Source: Rhizobium indicum
GTDB taxonomy: Bacteria > Pseudomonadota > Alphaproteobacteria > Rhizobiales > Rhizobiaceae
Length of the DNA: 64,000 nucleotides
Assembly (NCBI RefSeq): GCF_005862305.2
Contig: NZ_CP054021.1
Location: forward strand, 2,108,001 to 2,172,000
Direction of reading: 5' to 3'
This document shows, in pieces, positions 53,613 through 62,589 of this stretch (its first letter is position 1; the number at the start of each line of letters is the position of its first letter). Below the pieces are notes generated by a model, which was given only the letters and a program-made list of their open reading frames with translations, was not told where the DNA came from and ran no database searches. Position numbers and translations under genes: made by a program.

Positions 53613-54539
53613 TTAAAGCCCAATCTCGCGCGCCCAGGGCGGATTGGCGCCGGCGCGGGAGACGGTGACGGCCGCCGCCTTCGCACCCAGCGCCAGGGCG
53701 TTGCGCAGCGCCTGCTCATCCAGCGAAGCGACTTGGCGCTTGGTCAGCAGATTATCCATCTTCAGCGACGCCAGGATGCCGGCATCGAAGGTATCGCCGG
53801 CGCCGACTGTGTCGACGACGGTGACGCGTTCGCTCGGCACCGTCACCTTGCGATCCTTGGTATAACCGGACGCGCCTTCCGCGCCTTTGGTGATGACGAC
53901 GAGCTTGGCGCCGTGGTTCAGCCAATGGGCGGCGAGCGCATCATGGTCGCCCTGCAGGCCGAACCATTCGAGATCCTCGTCGGAGAATTTCACGATGTCG
54001 GCTTTCGCGGCCATGCGCTTGATGCGGGCCATATGCGACGGCTTGTCCTTGATGAAACCCGGACGGATATTCGGATCGAGCGAGATGACGCGGCGAGCGG
54101 CTTCGCGGTCGAGCAGGGCTTCGTAGGTTTCGCCGCAGGGGCTGGGGATCAGGCTGATTGCGCCGAAATGCAGCGCCTCGCAATCATCACCGAGATCCGG
54201 CAGGTCGGCCGTGGTGATCATCCGGCCGGCCGTGCCCTCGTCGTAGAAGGCATAGGTCGCCTGGCCGTTCACCAGCTTGACGAAGGCGATGGTCGAGGGA
54301 CGTGGCGTGATGGCGCACGGGCTGTAATCGACATTGCTCGCCTTCAGCGTCTCCAGCAGGATTTCGCCCATCATGTCATCGGCGATGCCGGTGAAGAAGG
54401 CGGTGGGAATGCCGAGGCGGCCTAGCGCGATCGCGGTGTTGAAGATCGCGCCGCCGGCATAGGGCGAAAAGCCCTTTTCGCCCAGCGTCGTGTCCCTCGG
54501 CAGCATGTCGATCAAGGCTTCGCCGCAGCACAAAATCAT
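53613..54539 (-). CDS. PfkB-family carbohydrate kinase (fructokinase-like)
   Basis: Cytoplasmic sugar kinase of 308 residues. The N-terminus ILCCGEALIDML and YAGGAIFNTAIALGRLG match PfkB signature 1. VDTVGAGDTFDAGILA is signature 2, with the catalytic Asp and anion hole. The PfkB proteins nearest in pattern are fructokinases, and a frc transport operon lies 7 kb away, but ribokinase-like activity is possible. ATG at 54539 follows GGGAGG. Confidence 0.88.
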   Translation of the reverse strand: MILCCGEALIDMLPRDTTLGEKGFSPYAGGAIFNTAIALGRLGIPTAFFTGIADDMMGEILLETLKASNVDYSPCAITPRPSTIAFVKLVNGQATYAFYDEGTAGRMITTADLPDLGDDCEALHFGAISLIPSPCGETYEALLDREAARRVISLDPNIRPGFIKDKPSHMARIKRMAAKADIVKFSDEDLEWFGLQGDHDALAAHWLNHGAKLVVITKGAEGASGYTKDRKVTVPSERVTVVDTVGAGDTFDAGILASLKMDNLLTKRQVASLDEQALRNALALGAKAAAVTVSRAGANPPWAREIGL

Positions 54540-54601
54540 CGTATTCCTCCCAACAGCACTTATGCGTTCATCAACCGATTAAGCGAGCTTTTGTCAACTG
54601 G

Positions 54602-55291
54602 CTAGAGCGAAAGCTCACTAACCCCACCATTCCTTCCCGACCAGGCCAGCGGCGCATCGAGGAAGGCCTCGACTTCCGACAGCGTCTTGTCGTCGAAGAG
54701 CTTCTGCGCCTTGGCGACGGCCAGAACATTACGCCAGGTGGCGATGTGATGCAGCCTGACTTTGCCGTCGGCAAAGCGCTGTTCACCGAATATGCCGTAG
54801 AAGAACAGCGCGATGCCGTGATCGACGATGCCGCCGGCGGCGCGGACCGCTTCGATGAATTTGAACATGCTGCCGCCGGCTGTCGTCAGGTCTTCGATAA
54901 CAAGCACGCGCGAGCCTTCCGGCATGTTGCCTTCGATCTGGGCATTGCGGCCATGGCCCTTCGGCTGCTTGCGGACATAGATCATCGGCAGGCCGAGACG
55001 ATCTGCCAGCAGGGCGGCGAAGGGGATGCCGGCGGTCTCTCCGCCGGCGATGCAATCGAACTGCTCGAAGCCGGCATCGCGCAGCAGGGTGCTGGCGGCG
55101 AAATCCATCACCGTCGAGCGGATGCGCGGGAAGGAGAGCAGCTTGCGGCAATCGATATAGACCGGGCTCGCCATGCCGGAGGAGAGTTTATAGGGCTGGG
55201 CGGCATTGAAATGCACCGCCTTGATTTCCCAGAGCATCTTGGCCAGCAATTCGGCCATCACGGCGCGGTCGGGAAATGTGGTCTGGATCAT
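54602..55291 (-). CDS. pyrE: Orotate phosphoribosyltransferase
   Basis: Makes OMP from orotate and PRPP in pyrimidine synthesis. It has 229 residues. Motifs are [52 protein letters not shown] with substrate-binding Lys, and the PRPP loop [14 protein letters not shown]. The ATG at 55291 follows GGAGAGCCGC; an ATG 14 codons upstream has no such site. The other pyrimidine gene, pyrC, lies 5.5 kb away on the same strand. Confidence 0.95.
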   Translation of the reverse strand: MIQTTFPDRAVMAELLAKMLWEIKAVHFNAAQPYKLSSGMASPVYIDCRKLLSFPRIRSTVMDFAASTLLRDAGFEQFDCIAGGETAGIPFAALLADRLGLPMIYVRKQPKGHGRNAQIEGNMPEGSRVLVIEDLTTAGGSMFKFIEAVRAAGGIVDHGIALFFYGIFGEQRFADGKVRLHHIATWRNVLAVAKAQKLFDDKTLSEVEAFLDAPLAWSGRNGGVSELSL

Positions 55292-55366
55292 GCGGCTCTC
55301 CTTCGGCTTGGATCCTTGCGGGAATAGCAGCAAGAGCCCGCCGTTTCCAGACGAAAGGCGAGCTCA

Positions 55367-56020
55367 TTACAGCAGCAGACGGCCGATATCGGCGATCTGC
55401 ATCTTCTTGAATAGGGCAATCGCCTGGGCGCCCTCCTCCGCATCGAGCGAAACGGCATAACGCACGCCAGCGGCAAGCAACTGCATCGTCAGCCGCGCGA
55501 TCGCCAGCAGCTCCTTCCGGTCGCGATCCGGCCATAGACGGATAAGCACGGCAAGAAATGCCTGGGCATGAAATTCCATGTCCTCGGCATCGACCTGCTG
55601 CAGCAGCTTGTCGGTATGGGTCGCATGCCAGACGTCGCGCATAACAGGTTCGCGGCGGAAGAAGGCGTAATATTCATCGGCGATATTGGCGAGCGCGCCC
55701 TGCAGGGCCGTAGCGTCGGTCACCTTCGCCAGCTCCTCTTCGACGCACCGCCTGCCCTCTTCGTTGAAGCGCTCGGCCAATGTGCGGATGATCGAAGTCT
55801 TGTCGGGGAAATATTGGTAGAGGGCGCCGAAGGAGAGACCGGCCTTTTCGACGATCTCGCTCATCTTCAAGCCGTCGCTGCCATGGCTTTCGATCAGTTG
55901 CGAGGCAACGGCGAGGATCTTTTCGAAGCGCTCGCGGCCGCGCTGCTGGCTGGGGATGCGGCGCAGTTGGCCGGTGGACTCCTGCTGGCGCCTGCGCGTT
56001 GCGACCGGCTGTTCCGACAT
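55367..56020 (-). CDS. TetR-family transcription regulator
   Basis: Repressor of 217 residues. The HTH is at about residues 28-75 (RERFEKILAVASQLIESHGS, MSEIVEKAGLSFGALYQYFP). The C-terminal helical ligand domain follows (YYAFFRREPVMRDVWHATHT). ATG at 56020 has AAAAGGAGAG upstream. A large inverted repeat in the 100-base gap to the divergent oxidoreductase gene is its likely operator. Confidence 0.9.
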   Translation of the reverse strand: MSEQPVATRRRQQESTGQLRRIPSQQRGRERFEKILAVASQLIESHGSDGLKMSEIVEKAGLSFGALYQYFPDKTSIIRTLAERFNEEGRRCVEEELAKVTDATALQGALANIADEYYAFFRREPVMRDVWHATHTDKLLQQVDAEDMEFHAQAFLAVLIRLWPDRDRKELLAIARLTMQLLAAGVRYAVSLDAEEGAQAIALFKKMQIADIGRLLL

Positions 56021-56052
56021 GCTCTCTCCTTTTCCACGTTGACAAACAAAAT

Positions 56053-56093
56053 AAGAGAGATTATCTCATTTTGCAAATGAGAGAGTTTCTCTT
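56053..56093. promoter_or_regulatory. TetR operator candidate (paired inverted repeat)
   Basis: Arms AAGAGAGATTATCTCATT and AATGAGAGAGTTTCTCTT are inverted copies with 14 of 18 matches, separated by five bases. Each arm is itself near-palindromic (GAGATTATCTC; GAGAGTTTCTC), as expected for two bound TetR dimers. Confidence 0.7.
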
Positions 56094-56120
56094 GTTTTCA
56101 AGTTTGGGAGGAGTTTTGAC

Positions 56121-56945
56121 ATGCAGACTTCCGAAATCGTCCTCGTCGGTGGATCGGGAAAGACCGGCGGCCGCATCATCAAGCGCCTGGAAGCGCGCGG
56201 CCTCACCGTCCGCGCCGCATCGCGCTCCAGCGCACGGCCCTTCGATTGGGAGGACAGGTCGACCTGGCGCGGCGCGCTTGACGGCGCGTCGAGCGCCTAT
56301 GTCGCCTTCCAGCCCGACCTTGCAGTCGCCTGGGCGGCGGAGGCGATCGAAGCGCTCGCCAAGGTCGCGGTGGAATGTGGCCTTGAGCATATCGTGCTGC
56401 TTTCCGGCCGCGGCGAAGAGGGCGCGCAGCGCAGCGAGGCGGCGCTGAAAGCGTCCGGCATAAACACCACCATCCTGCGCGCCTCCTGGTTCTGCCAGAA
56501 TTTCAGCGAGGGCGCCTTCCTGGAGCAGATCCTGAGCGACCGCCTACAATTGCCGGCGGGCGAGATCAGCGAACCTTTCATCGATGCCGACGATATTGCC
56601 GATGCGGCGGTCGCCGCCCTGACCGATCCCGGCCACCGCAACAAGATTTACGAACTGACCGGCCCGCGGGCGCTGACCTTCCGCCAGGCGGTCGCCGAGA
56701 TCGCTCAGGCCGCCGGGCGGCCGATCGAATATGAGCAGGTGTCGATGGCGGATTTCACCGGCGGGCTTGCGGCGGCCGGCCTGCCGCAGGGCCTGATCGA
56801 ACTTCTGGAGGAGCTTTTCGGCCAGGTGCTCGATGGGCGCAACTCCGGCACCATGGGCGGTGTCGCCGAAATTCTCGGCCGCCCCGCCACCGATTTCGGC
56901 GAATATGCCCGCCGGACCGCGGCAACCGGAATATGGAGCGCCTGA
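56121..56945 (+). CDS. NmrA-like NAD(P)-binding protein
   Basis: Rossmann-fold atypical SDR of 274 residues. The dinucleotide motif is IVLVGGSGKTGGRIIKRLE and ASRSSARPFDW follows. IRYLGGSR-type active-site Tyr is not obvious, so it may be a redox sensor or quinone-type reductase (NmrA or AgnL-like) rather than a classic SDR. It diverges from TetR and is two bases from the next gene. It is probably the main target of that regulator. Confidence 0.82.
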   Translation: MQTSEIVLVGGSGKTGGRIIKRLEARGLTVRAASRSSARPFDWEDRSTWRGALDGASSAYVAFQPDLAVAWAAEAIEALAKVAVECGLEHIVLLSGRGEEGAQRSEAALKASGINTTILRASWFCQNFSEGAFLEQILSDRLQLPAGEISEPFIDADDIADAAVAALTDPGHRNKIYELTGPRALTFRQAVAEIAQAAGRPIEYEQVSMADFTGGLAAAGLPQGLIELLEELFGQVLDGRNSGTMGGVAEILGRPATDFGEYARRTAATGIWSA

Positions 56946-56947
56946 CC

Positions 56948-57430
56948 ATGCAGATCATTCTCATCCTCTCCCTCGTCGCCGCGGCGATCGGCAGCGGCCT
57001 CGTCGCCGGCATCTTCTTCGCCTTCTCGACCTTCATCATGACCGCCTTCTCGCGGATTCCGGCAGAGCAAGGCATCGCGGCGATGAACTCGATCAACGTT
57101 ACGATCGTCCGCTCGCCCTTCATGGGCCTCTTCGTGCCGACAGCGATCCTCTGCCTCGTCATCGCCGTGCTCGCCCTGATCGACTGGCGCGGCGGGGCAT
57201 CCTTTCTGATGCTGGCGGGCGCAGCCCTCTACATCTTCGCCTCCTTCCTCTCGACCATCATCTTCAACGTGCCGATGAACGATGCGCTGGCAAAGGTCGG
57301 CGGCAACGGCCCGGAAGCGGTTCAGCTCTGGACCACCTATGTCAGGGACTGGACGTGGTGGAACCATGTGCGGACCATCGCCTCGCTGCTTGCCTCGGTC
57401 GCCTTCGTGCGGGCGCTGATAATCGTTTGA
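56948..57430 (+). CDS. DUF1772 (anthrone oxygenase-like) membrane protein
   Basis: Integral membrane protein of 160 residues with four TM helices, starting MQIILILSLVAAAIGSGLVA. Conserved DUF1772 features are GIFFAFSTFIM, IIFNVPMNDAL and WTWWNHVRTIASLLA. Fungal relatives are anthrone oxygenases, but bacterial members have no proven role. It starts two bases after the NmrA-like stop, clearly in one operon under TetR control. Confidence 0.87.
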   Translation: MQIILILSLVAAAIGSGLVAGIFFAFSTFIMTAFSRIPAEQGIAAMNSINVTIVRSPFMGLFVPTAILCLVIAVLALIDWRGGASFLMLAGAALYIFASFLSTIIFNVPMNDALAKVGGNGPEAVQLWTTYVRDWTWWNHVRTIASLLASVAFVRALIIV

Positions 57431-57460
57431 GAAGCAAGCAGAAGAGCTGGCCGCTCCAGC

Positions 57461-57700
57461 TTATTTGCCAGCATCCCGGCTCCGGAAAGAGCGCCAGGCT
57501 GAGCTCACAGCGAGCAACAAGAACAGCCCCGCCAAACCAGCCCACAGAGAGCCGCCTTGCGTTAGATTGTCACCGTCGGGAGTGAGGCAACTGGATAGGG
57601 CTTGCGATATGCAATCTCGGAACTTCCAGTACCTTTCATAGAATAACCATCCGAAAAAAATCGACAGAAACGCTAAAATCAGGACCGAAACACATTTCAT
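57461..57700 (-). CDS. Small two-TM membrane protein
   Basis: The product has 79 residues with two TM helices (MKCVSVLILAFLSIFFGWLF and SLWAGLAGLFLLLAVSSAW) around a short loop with two Cys (DCISQALSSCLTPDG). No family recognised. ATG at 57700 follows GGGTGGGAACC; the frame is open further upstream but without a sensible start. Convergent to the DUF1772 gene. Confidence 0.55.
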   Translation of the reverse strand: MKCVSVLILAFLSIFFGWLFYERYWKFRDCISQALSSCLTPDGDNLTQGGSLWAGLAGLFLLLAVSSAWRSFRSRDAGK

Positions 57701-57967
57701 CTGGTTCCCACCCTGCCGACCAGGACTCATTTCCATTGAAACAACGTCGATGGTGTGACTGTAAGTTCCAAGGACGGAGATGCAAGCGCCGACATCCATG
57801 GGAGCGCCATCATTGTAGTTTGTCGTTGGTGTATAAAGGGGTTCCGCGACCTCTTAGACGCAGCCAAAATGGTTTTTGCTGCCCTGATCGTGCCCCCTTG
57901 AAGCCGCCAGCCGAAATGTGCCACAGAGTGATTGACAGGTTGCGATGTAAAGAGCGGTACGTTGTCC

Positions 57968-58528
57968 ATGGGGTCGAAGGAAGAGAGTGTCAAATGGCCG
58001 CTCGGCAAACCGGGCCGGATCCTTCTGGCCATGTTGTTTTTGCCGGCTGTACTTTCCATTTTCGTCCAGATATCCGGCTTTAACTTTCTGCCGTCAAACG
58101 AGTGGATCGCCAAGGCGGCCCTTCCTGCTCTCGCCGTCGGCGTGGTCTCGGCGGCATTGCCGTTTTGGCTCATTTTGAAGAGCAGGCGCGAGATCGACGG
58201 CGTGAGGAAAGGTTTCGGCCTGCTAATCGCTCCGATCGCTGGTTATTTCTTCGGAAAGCATCTCGTCATCATCGCAGTGCCGATGCTATTCGCCTTTATC
58301 GCTGGCCATCTGGTGGAGCTTTCTTTCACCGTCGTCGACGCCCATGAAAGGGGTAGCAAAAAATGTCGGTCACCGGTTCAGGTCGAAGGGGTTCCGATGC
58401 TATTCGACGAAATTTGCCGTGTCCCTGAGAACATCAGGCGAGAACTTGGACCGGGACAGCGGATCGCCGTTTCGGGCCGAGGCACCAGTCGGGGTGTCTT
58501 TGTGGAAAGTCTGCGCCGGGTAGATTGA
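57968..58528 (+). CDS. Membrane protein of unknown function
   Basis: The product has 186 residues with about four TM helices (ILLAMLFLPAVLSIFVQI, AALPALAVGVVSAALPFW, GLLIAPIAGYFFGKHLVI, AVPMLFAFIAGHLVELSF). A soluble tail follows (about residues 118-186). No family recognised. The frame is open 12 codons upstream; ATG 57968 is chosen, with only a weak ribosome-binding site. The 267 bases before it have no other gene. It runs up to a broken GGDEF fragment. Confidence 0.55.
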   Translation: MGSKEESVKWPLGKPGRILLAMLFLPAVLSIFVQISGFNFLPSNEWIAKAALPALAVGVVSAALPFWLILKSRREIDGVRKGFGLLIAPIAGYFFGKHLVIIAVPMLFAFIAGHLVELSFTVVDAHERGSKKCRSPVQVEGVPMLFDEICRVPENIRRELGPGQRIAVSGRGTSRGVFVESLRRVD

Positions 58529-58533
58529 AGAAA

Positions 58534-58736
58534 CGCCGCGCCTCGAAGGCTTTCCGGATGAGCTCGGCCCGGCGGGGCATGATCTCCGTCAGCACCAGCG
58601 CAAACTCTTCGCCGCCGAGCCGGCCGCGGTATCGCCGGGGCGGCAACGGGCCGTCAGTTCATCGGCGAAGAGCTGGAGCACGCGGTCGCCGGCGGCCTGG
58701 CCATAGCGGTCGTTGATCGATTTGTCACCTTTAAGC
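58534..58736 (-). pseudogene. Broken GGDEF-domain fragment
   Basis: One minus-strand piece reads KGDKSINDRYGQAAGDRVLQ then LFADELTARCRPGDTA. After a frame change a second piece reads RLGGEEFALVLTEIMPRRAEL then IRKAFEARR. Both align with the intact diguanylate cyclase 1 kb away (FKSVNDRFGHATGDRVLNVF, CRTGDTAARLGGEEFVLVLK). The N-terminal part is absent and a frameshift separates the pieces. It ends three bases inside the neighbouring membrane-protein gene's flank. Confidence 0.8.
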
Positions 58737-58752
58737 CAAGCTGCGCTGACGA

Positions 58753-59289
58753 CTACGTCTGCTCGCAAAAGGCGATGCGGTTGCTGAACGGGTCGGTGAC
58801 GGTCATCTCCAGTCCCCACGGCGCTTGCTCGACGCCGGGCTTCATGTAGCGGTAGTCCTTGCCTGAGAGTTCGGCGTGATAGCTCCGCACGTTGGCGACG
58901 CGGACGAAGGCCTTGGCGCCGGGGCTGGCGTCGCCGGAATGTTCGCTGAGGTGCAGCGCCATGCCGTCGCGCGAGACCTGGCAATAGAGCGGGAAGTTTT
59001 CGCCGAAACGGTGTTCCCAATCGAGATGAAAGCCGAGGAAGCCGCAATAGAACTCCATCGCCTTTTCGACCGAGAAGATGCGGAAGATCGGCATCGGCGG
59101 TTCGATGCCGATGGCGGAGCGGGAGGCGCCCGCCTCCTCTATTTTGGCCGAGAGGATATTCCATTGATCGAGCCCGAACTGCCGGGCGACGATTTCGAGC
59201 GTCTCGCTGCGGGTGAGCGAAATGTCGCGGTCGGCAAGGGCCTGCCGCAATGTCTTTGCCATGAGCTTGGCATCGCGAAAATCGCGCAT
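58753..59289 (-). CDS. Glyoxalase-superfamily protein
   Basis: The product has 178 residues. An N-terminal helical segment (FRDAKLMAKTLRQALADRDI and LEIVARQFGLDQWNILSAKI) precedes a VOC fold (about 60-178) with MPIFRIFSVEKAMEFYCGFL, MALHLSEHSGDASPGAKAFV and LEMTVTDPFSNRIAFCEQT. This arrangement occurs in bleomycin-resistance-like glyoxalase-superfamily proteins. ATG at 59289 follows GGAAGG; no metal-site proof for a specific reaction. Confidence 0.82.
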   Translation of the reverse strand: MRDFRDAKLMAKTLRQALADRDISLTRSETLEIVARQFGLDQWNILSAKIEEAGASRSAIGIEPPMPIFRIFSVEKAMEFYCGFLGFHLDWEHRFGENFPLYCQVSRDGMALHLSEHSGDASPGAKAFVRVANVRSYHAELSGKDYRYMKPGVEQAPWGLEMTVTDPFSNRIAFCEQT

Positions 59290-59479
59290 GATGTCATCCT
59301 TCCGTCGGCGGCAAACAGGAAGATCAGTGCCCGCGTCTGCTGACCCGTTCGCCATCGATCGCCAAACGGCAAGGGATGTGAAGGAGGTTGTCTGGATGCA
59401 TTCACCATAACGCAGAAGCGTCGCGGGGCGGCTGGCCGCATCCGGCCGAGGGCGATAATATGAGAGGGTCGATCAGGAA

Positions 59480-60658
59480 TCAAGACGCGGTGCGCGTTGC
59501 CTCGACGGGAACCGCCTTGAGGTAGCTGGCAAGCTCGACCCGGTTGCGGCCGGCGCGCTTGGCGACATAGAGCGCCTTGTCGGCGGCACTCAGCATGGTG
59601 TCGAAATCCAAGCTCTTTGAACGGCCGGGGGCGACGCCGACGCTGACCGTGCATTTGAGCATCTCGTCGTCGATATGGATCTCGCGCGCCTCGAACGCCC
59701 GGCGGATACGCTCGGCCGCCAGTTCCGCCCGGCCGGGCATGATCTCCTTCAGCACCAGCACGAACTCCTCGCCGCCGAGCCGGGCAGCAGTGTCGCCGGT
59801 GCGGCAATGGGCCGAAAGTTCGCCGGCAAAGACATTGAGGACGCGGTCGCCGGTGGCATGGCCGAAGCGATCGTTGACGGATTTGAAATGGTCGATATCG
59901 AAGACGATGACGGCCGTGGTCGTTCCCATCGGGCGCGTGCCGTATTGGTCGAAAAGGGCGCGGCGGTTGAGCAGGCCGGTCAGCGGATCGGTGATCGCAT
60001 CGAGGCGATGGCGGGCAGCGAGCCGCCATTGATGCAGCGCCAGCGACAGCGCGCCGATCCCGGTCATGCCGGCGATGCAGACGGCAAGGCTCAGATCTTC
60101 GGCCCAGTTGCCGGGGGCTTTGCCGAGCACCAGCTTGCCGTCTGATATCAGCACCGCAGCGCAGAGAAAGAAGGAGATCGCCGTCAACGTATAGAGCGCT
60201 GTGATGCCGAGAAGCGGCGCCGGTGCTTCGGCACGGGCGAGCCAATATTGCCGGGCGGTGGCAAAGAGCAAAAGGGCGATGGCGAGATTGTCGGCGATGA
60301 AGGCCAGGCCGTCATAGCCTGACAGCATCGGCACGACGGAGAAGACCATCGCCGCAAGCGCGCGGATCGCGATGGCGAGGAGAGACACCCGGCCGGTGAG
60401 GAATTGTTTGCCGGCGCCCCAGATGGTGGCAAAACCGGCATGAAACAGCACGAAATTGGCGACGCCCAGCCATTTCTCCGGCGTATTGACATAAGCGCTA
60501 TAGACGAAAATGCCGCTGACGACGAGGACAAGGCCGACAGTGGCGGTCAACAGCACGGTTTCTGCGCGACGGACAAGCCAACTGCCCATCAGCGTCACCG
60601 CCAGGCAGGCCGCGGAGACGCCGAGCGCCAACAAGAGGGAGTTATAGTCAAGCATCAT
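59480..60658 (-). CDS. Membrane diguanylate cyclase (GGDEF)
   Basis: Makes cyclic di-GMP from two GTP; controls motility and biofilm. It has 392 residues: about six to seven N-terminal TM helices (to about residue 215), then the GGDEF domain. DPLTGLLNRRALFDQ opens the domain, FDIDHFKSVNDRFGHATGD follows, and the active site is GGEEF. An RxxD inhibitory site (RTGD) lies five residues before it, so product inhibition is expected. The signal sensed by the membrane part is unknown. Confidence 0.93.
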   Translation of the reverse strand: MMLDYNSLLLALGVSAACLAVTLMGSWLVRRAETVLLTATVGLVLVVSGIFVYSAYVNTPEKWLGVANFVLFHAGFATIWGAGKQFLTGRVSLLAIAIRALAAMVFSVVPMLSGYDGLAFIADNLAIALLLFATARQYWLARAEAPAPLLGITALYTLTAISFFLCAAVLISDGKLVLGKAPGNWAEDLSLAVCIAGMTGIGALSLALHQWRLAARHRLDAITDPLTGLLNRRALFDQYGTRPMGTTTAVIVFDIDHFKSVNDRFGHATGDRVLNVFAGELSAHCRTGDTAARLGGEEFVLVLKEIMPGRAELAAERIRRAFEAREIHIDDEMLKCTVSVGVAPGRSKSLDFDTMLSAADKALYVAKRAGRNRVELASYLKAVPVEATRTAS

Positions 60659-60837
60659 GCTTTCAGTCTCCGCGACTGCAGCCGCGCCGGATGATGTCGG
60701 CAGCTCATGGGGTCGGTGCTGAGGAATGTCTTATGCATCCGTTAACAAATGATGCACCGCACAATACAAATGTTACGCGTTTAACGTTACGCCGGAATTT
60801 AGGATAAAAAATCTATTTAAAATTGAAATCTGAAAGC

Positions 60838-61884
60838 TTACGCCTGCTGCACCACCTGCCAATGCAGGGGAAACATCGGATCGAACACCGTCACGGGACC
60901 GGCGCCAGTTTCAATCCTCGCGGGAAAGACAACCGGCTCGGCCTGCCTCGACAGGGTGATGCGCTCCTCGTTCGGCTGTAGCCCGTACCAGGCCGGCCCG
61001 TTCAGCGACACGAAGGCTTCGAGCCGCTCCAGCGCGCTTTCCTGTTCGAAGACATGGGCGAGGCAGCTCATCGTATTGACCGAGGTATAGATGCCGGCGC
61101 AGCCGCAGGCGCATTCCTTCAGCGGATCGACATGCGGCGCGGAATCCGTGCCGAGGAAGAAGCGCGGGTCACCGCTGACGGCCGCCGCACGCAGGGCCAG
61201 CCGGTGGTTTTCACGCTTCGCGACCGGCAGGCAATAATAATGCGGGCGGATGCCGCCGACGAGGATGGCGTTGCGGTTGATGATCAGATGGTGGGTGGTG
61301 ATCGAGCCGGCGAGATTGCCCCTGGCCGCCTTGATGTAATCGACGCCATCGGATGTCGTCACATGCTCCATCGTCACCTTCAGCTCCGGCAGGCGCTGCC
61401 GCAGCGGATCGAGCACGGTCTCGATGAAGACGGCCTCGCGATCGAAGATATCGACCTCCGGCGTCGTCACCTCGCCATGGACGCAAAGCGGCAGGCCGAT
61501 CTTCGCCATGCGCTCCAGCACCGGCATCGCCTTTTCCATGTCGCGCACGCCGCCATGCGAATTGGTCGTGGCGCCGGCGGGATAAAGCTTCACGGCGGTG
61601 ATGAGGCCGCTGTTCTTCCCCTCTTCGACGTCATCGGGGCTGGTATGTTCAGTGAGATAAAGCGTCATCAGCGGCTGGAAGCGATGGCCGTCCGGCAAGG
61701 CCTTGAGGATGCGCTCGCGATAGGCCTTGGCGTCAGCTGACGTGACGACCGGCGGCACGAGATTGGGCATGATGATGGCGCGGGCGAAGGTGCGGCTCGT
61801 ATCGGCGATCACGCCCTCCAGCATGGCGCCATCGCGCAGATGCAGGTGCCAGTCATCAGGACGGCGGATGGTGATCGATTGCAT
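60838..61884 (-). CDS. pyrC: Dihydroorotase
   Basis: Zinc amidohydrolase of pyrimidine synthesis, 348 residues (class II, as E. coli PyrC). Metal ligands are seen in [10 protein letters not shown], the carbamylated Lys in [30 protein letters not shown] and [13 protein letters not shown] at 61884 has no strong ribosome-binding site but gives the standard N-terminus [15 protein letters not shown]. It is on the same strand as pyrE, not adjacent. Confidence 0.96.
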   Translation of the reverse strand: MQSITIRRPDDWHLHLRDGAMLEGVIADTSRTFARAIIMPNLVPPVVTSADAKAYRERILKALPDGHRFQPLMTLYLTEHTSPDDVEEGKNSGLITAVKLYPAGATTNSHGGVRDMEKAMPVLERMAKIGLPLCVHGEVTTPEVDIFDREAVFIETVLDPLRQRLPELKVTMEHVTTSDGVDYIKAARGNLAGSITTHHLIINRNAILVGGIRPHYYCLPVAKRENHRLALRAAAVSGDPRFFLGTDSAPHVDPLKECACGCAGIYTSVNTMSCLAHVFEQESALERLEAFVSLNGPAWYGLQPNEERITLSRQAEPVVFPARIETGAGPVTVFDPMFPLHWQVVQQA

Positions 61885-61956
61885 GGCAGGCCTCCGAAGC
61901 GATGCGTCTGCCGTCTCGATAGCACTATCTTTTACATGAAAACAATCGCCGCGGCA

Positions 61957-62589
61957 TCACGCCAGCGCGATCTCCAGCGTCACATCGGCTGGGCGGCGGT
62001 TTTCGAGGATCAGCCGGCCATTCGGCAGGTCGTTGCCGTAGACCTTGGCGCTGGCGGCCTCTTCGGTGAGGCTATAACCGCGCCAGCGCGCCCAGAGCCG
62101 CTCCTCGAGCACCTCGATCGGGGGCGCCAGCATGATCGAAAAATCGAAAACGCCTTCGAGCTCGGCCCATTTGCCGAGCGAAAACAGCAGATAATTGCCC
62201 TCGACGATGATGAAGCGATGATCGGGGGAAACGGGGCGAGCCGAGGCGATGGCGAGTTCACGCGAGCGATCGAAGACCGGCACCAGAACCTCCTGATCGG
62301 CCAGCCTGACGGCGCGGATGATATCGAGGAAACCCCGGACATCGAAGGTCTCGGGGATCCCCTTGCGCGCCAGCAGGCCGCGTTCGATCAGGATGGCGTT
62401 GTCCATGTGGAAGCCATCCATCGGCAGGACTTCGGCACTTTCGCCCCTGGCCTTCAGCGCTTCCGCCAGATTGTCGGCCATGGTCGATTTGCCGGCACCC
62501 GGCGGTCCGGCAATGGCGACCAGGAAACGCCGGGAATGGCCGGCGCGGTCAAGCACCTCGCCGGCGATTTCATCGATGCGTGCGCTCAT
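61957..62589 (-). CDS. frcK: Kinase of the frc fructose transport operon
   Basis: P-loop kinase of 210 residues (PRK/uridine-kinase-like). Walker A is IAGPPGAGKSTMADNLAEAL, then LPMDGFHMDNAILIERGLL and VEGNYLLFSLGKW. It matches FrcK of Sinorhizobium meliloti, whose operon frcBCAK takes up fructose, mannose and ribose. Its role may be phosphorylation of an imported sugar. It overlaps frcA by four bases (ATGA). Confidence 0.85.
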   Translation of the reverse strand: MSARIDEIAGEVLDRAGHSRRFLVAIAGPPGAGKSTMADNLAEALKARGESAEVLPMDGFHMDNAILIERGLLARKGIPETFDVRGFLDIIRAVRLADQEVLVPVFDRSRELAIASARPVSPDHRFIIVEGNYLLFSLGKWAELEGVFDFSIMLAPPIEVLEERLWARWRGYSLTEEAASAKVYGNDLPNGRLILENRRPADVTLEIALA

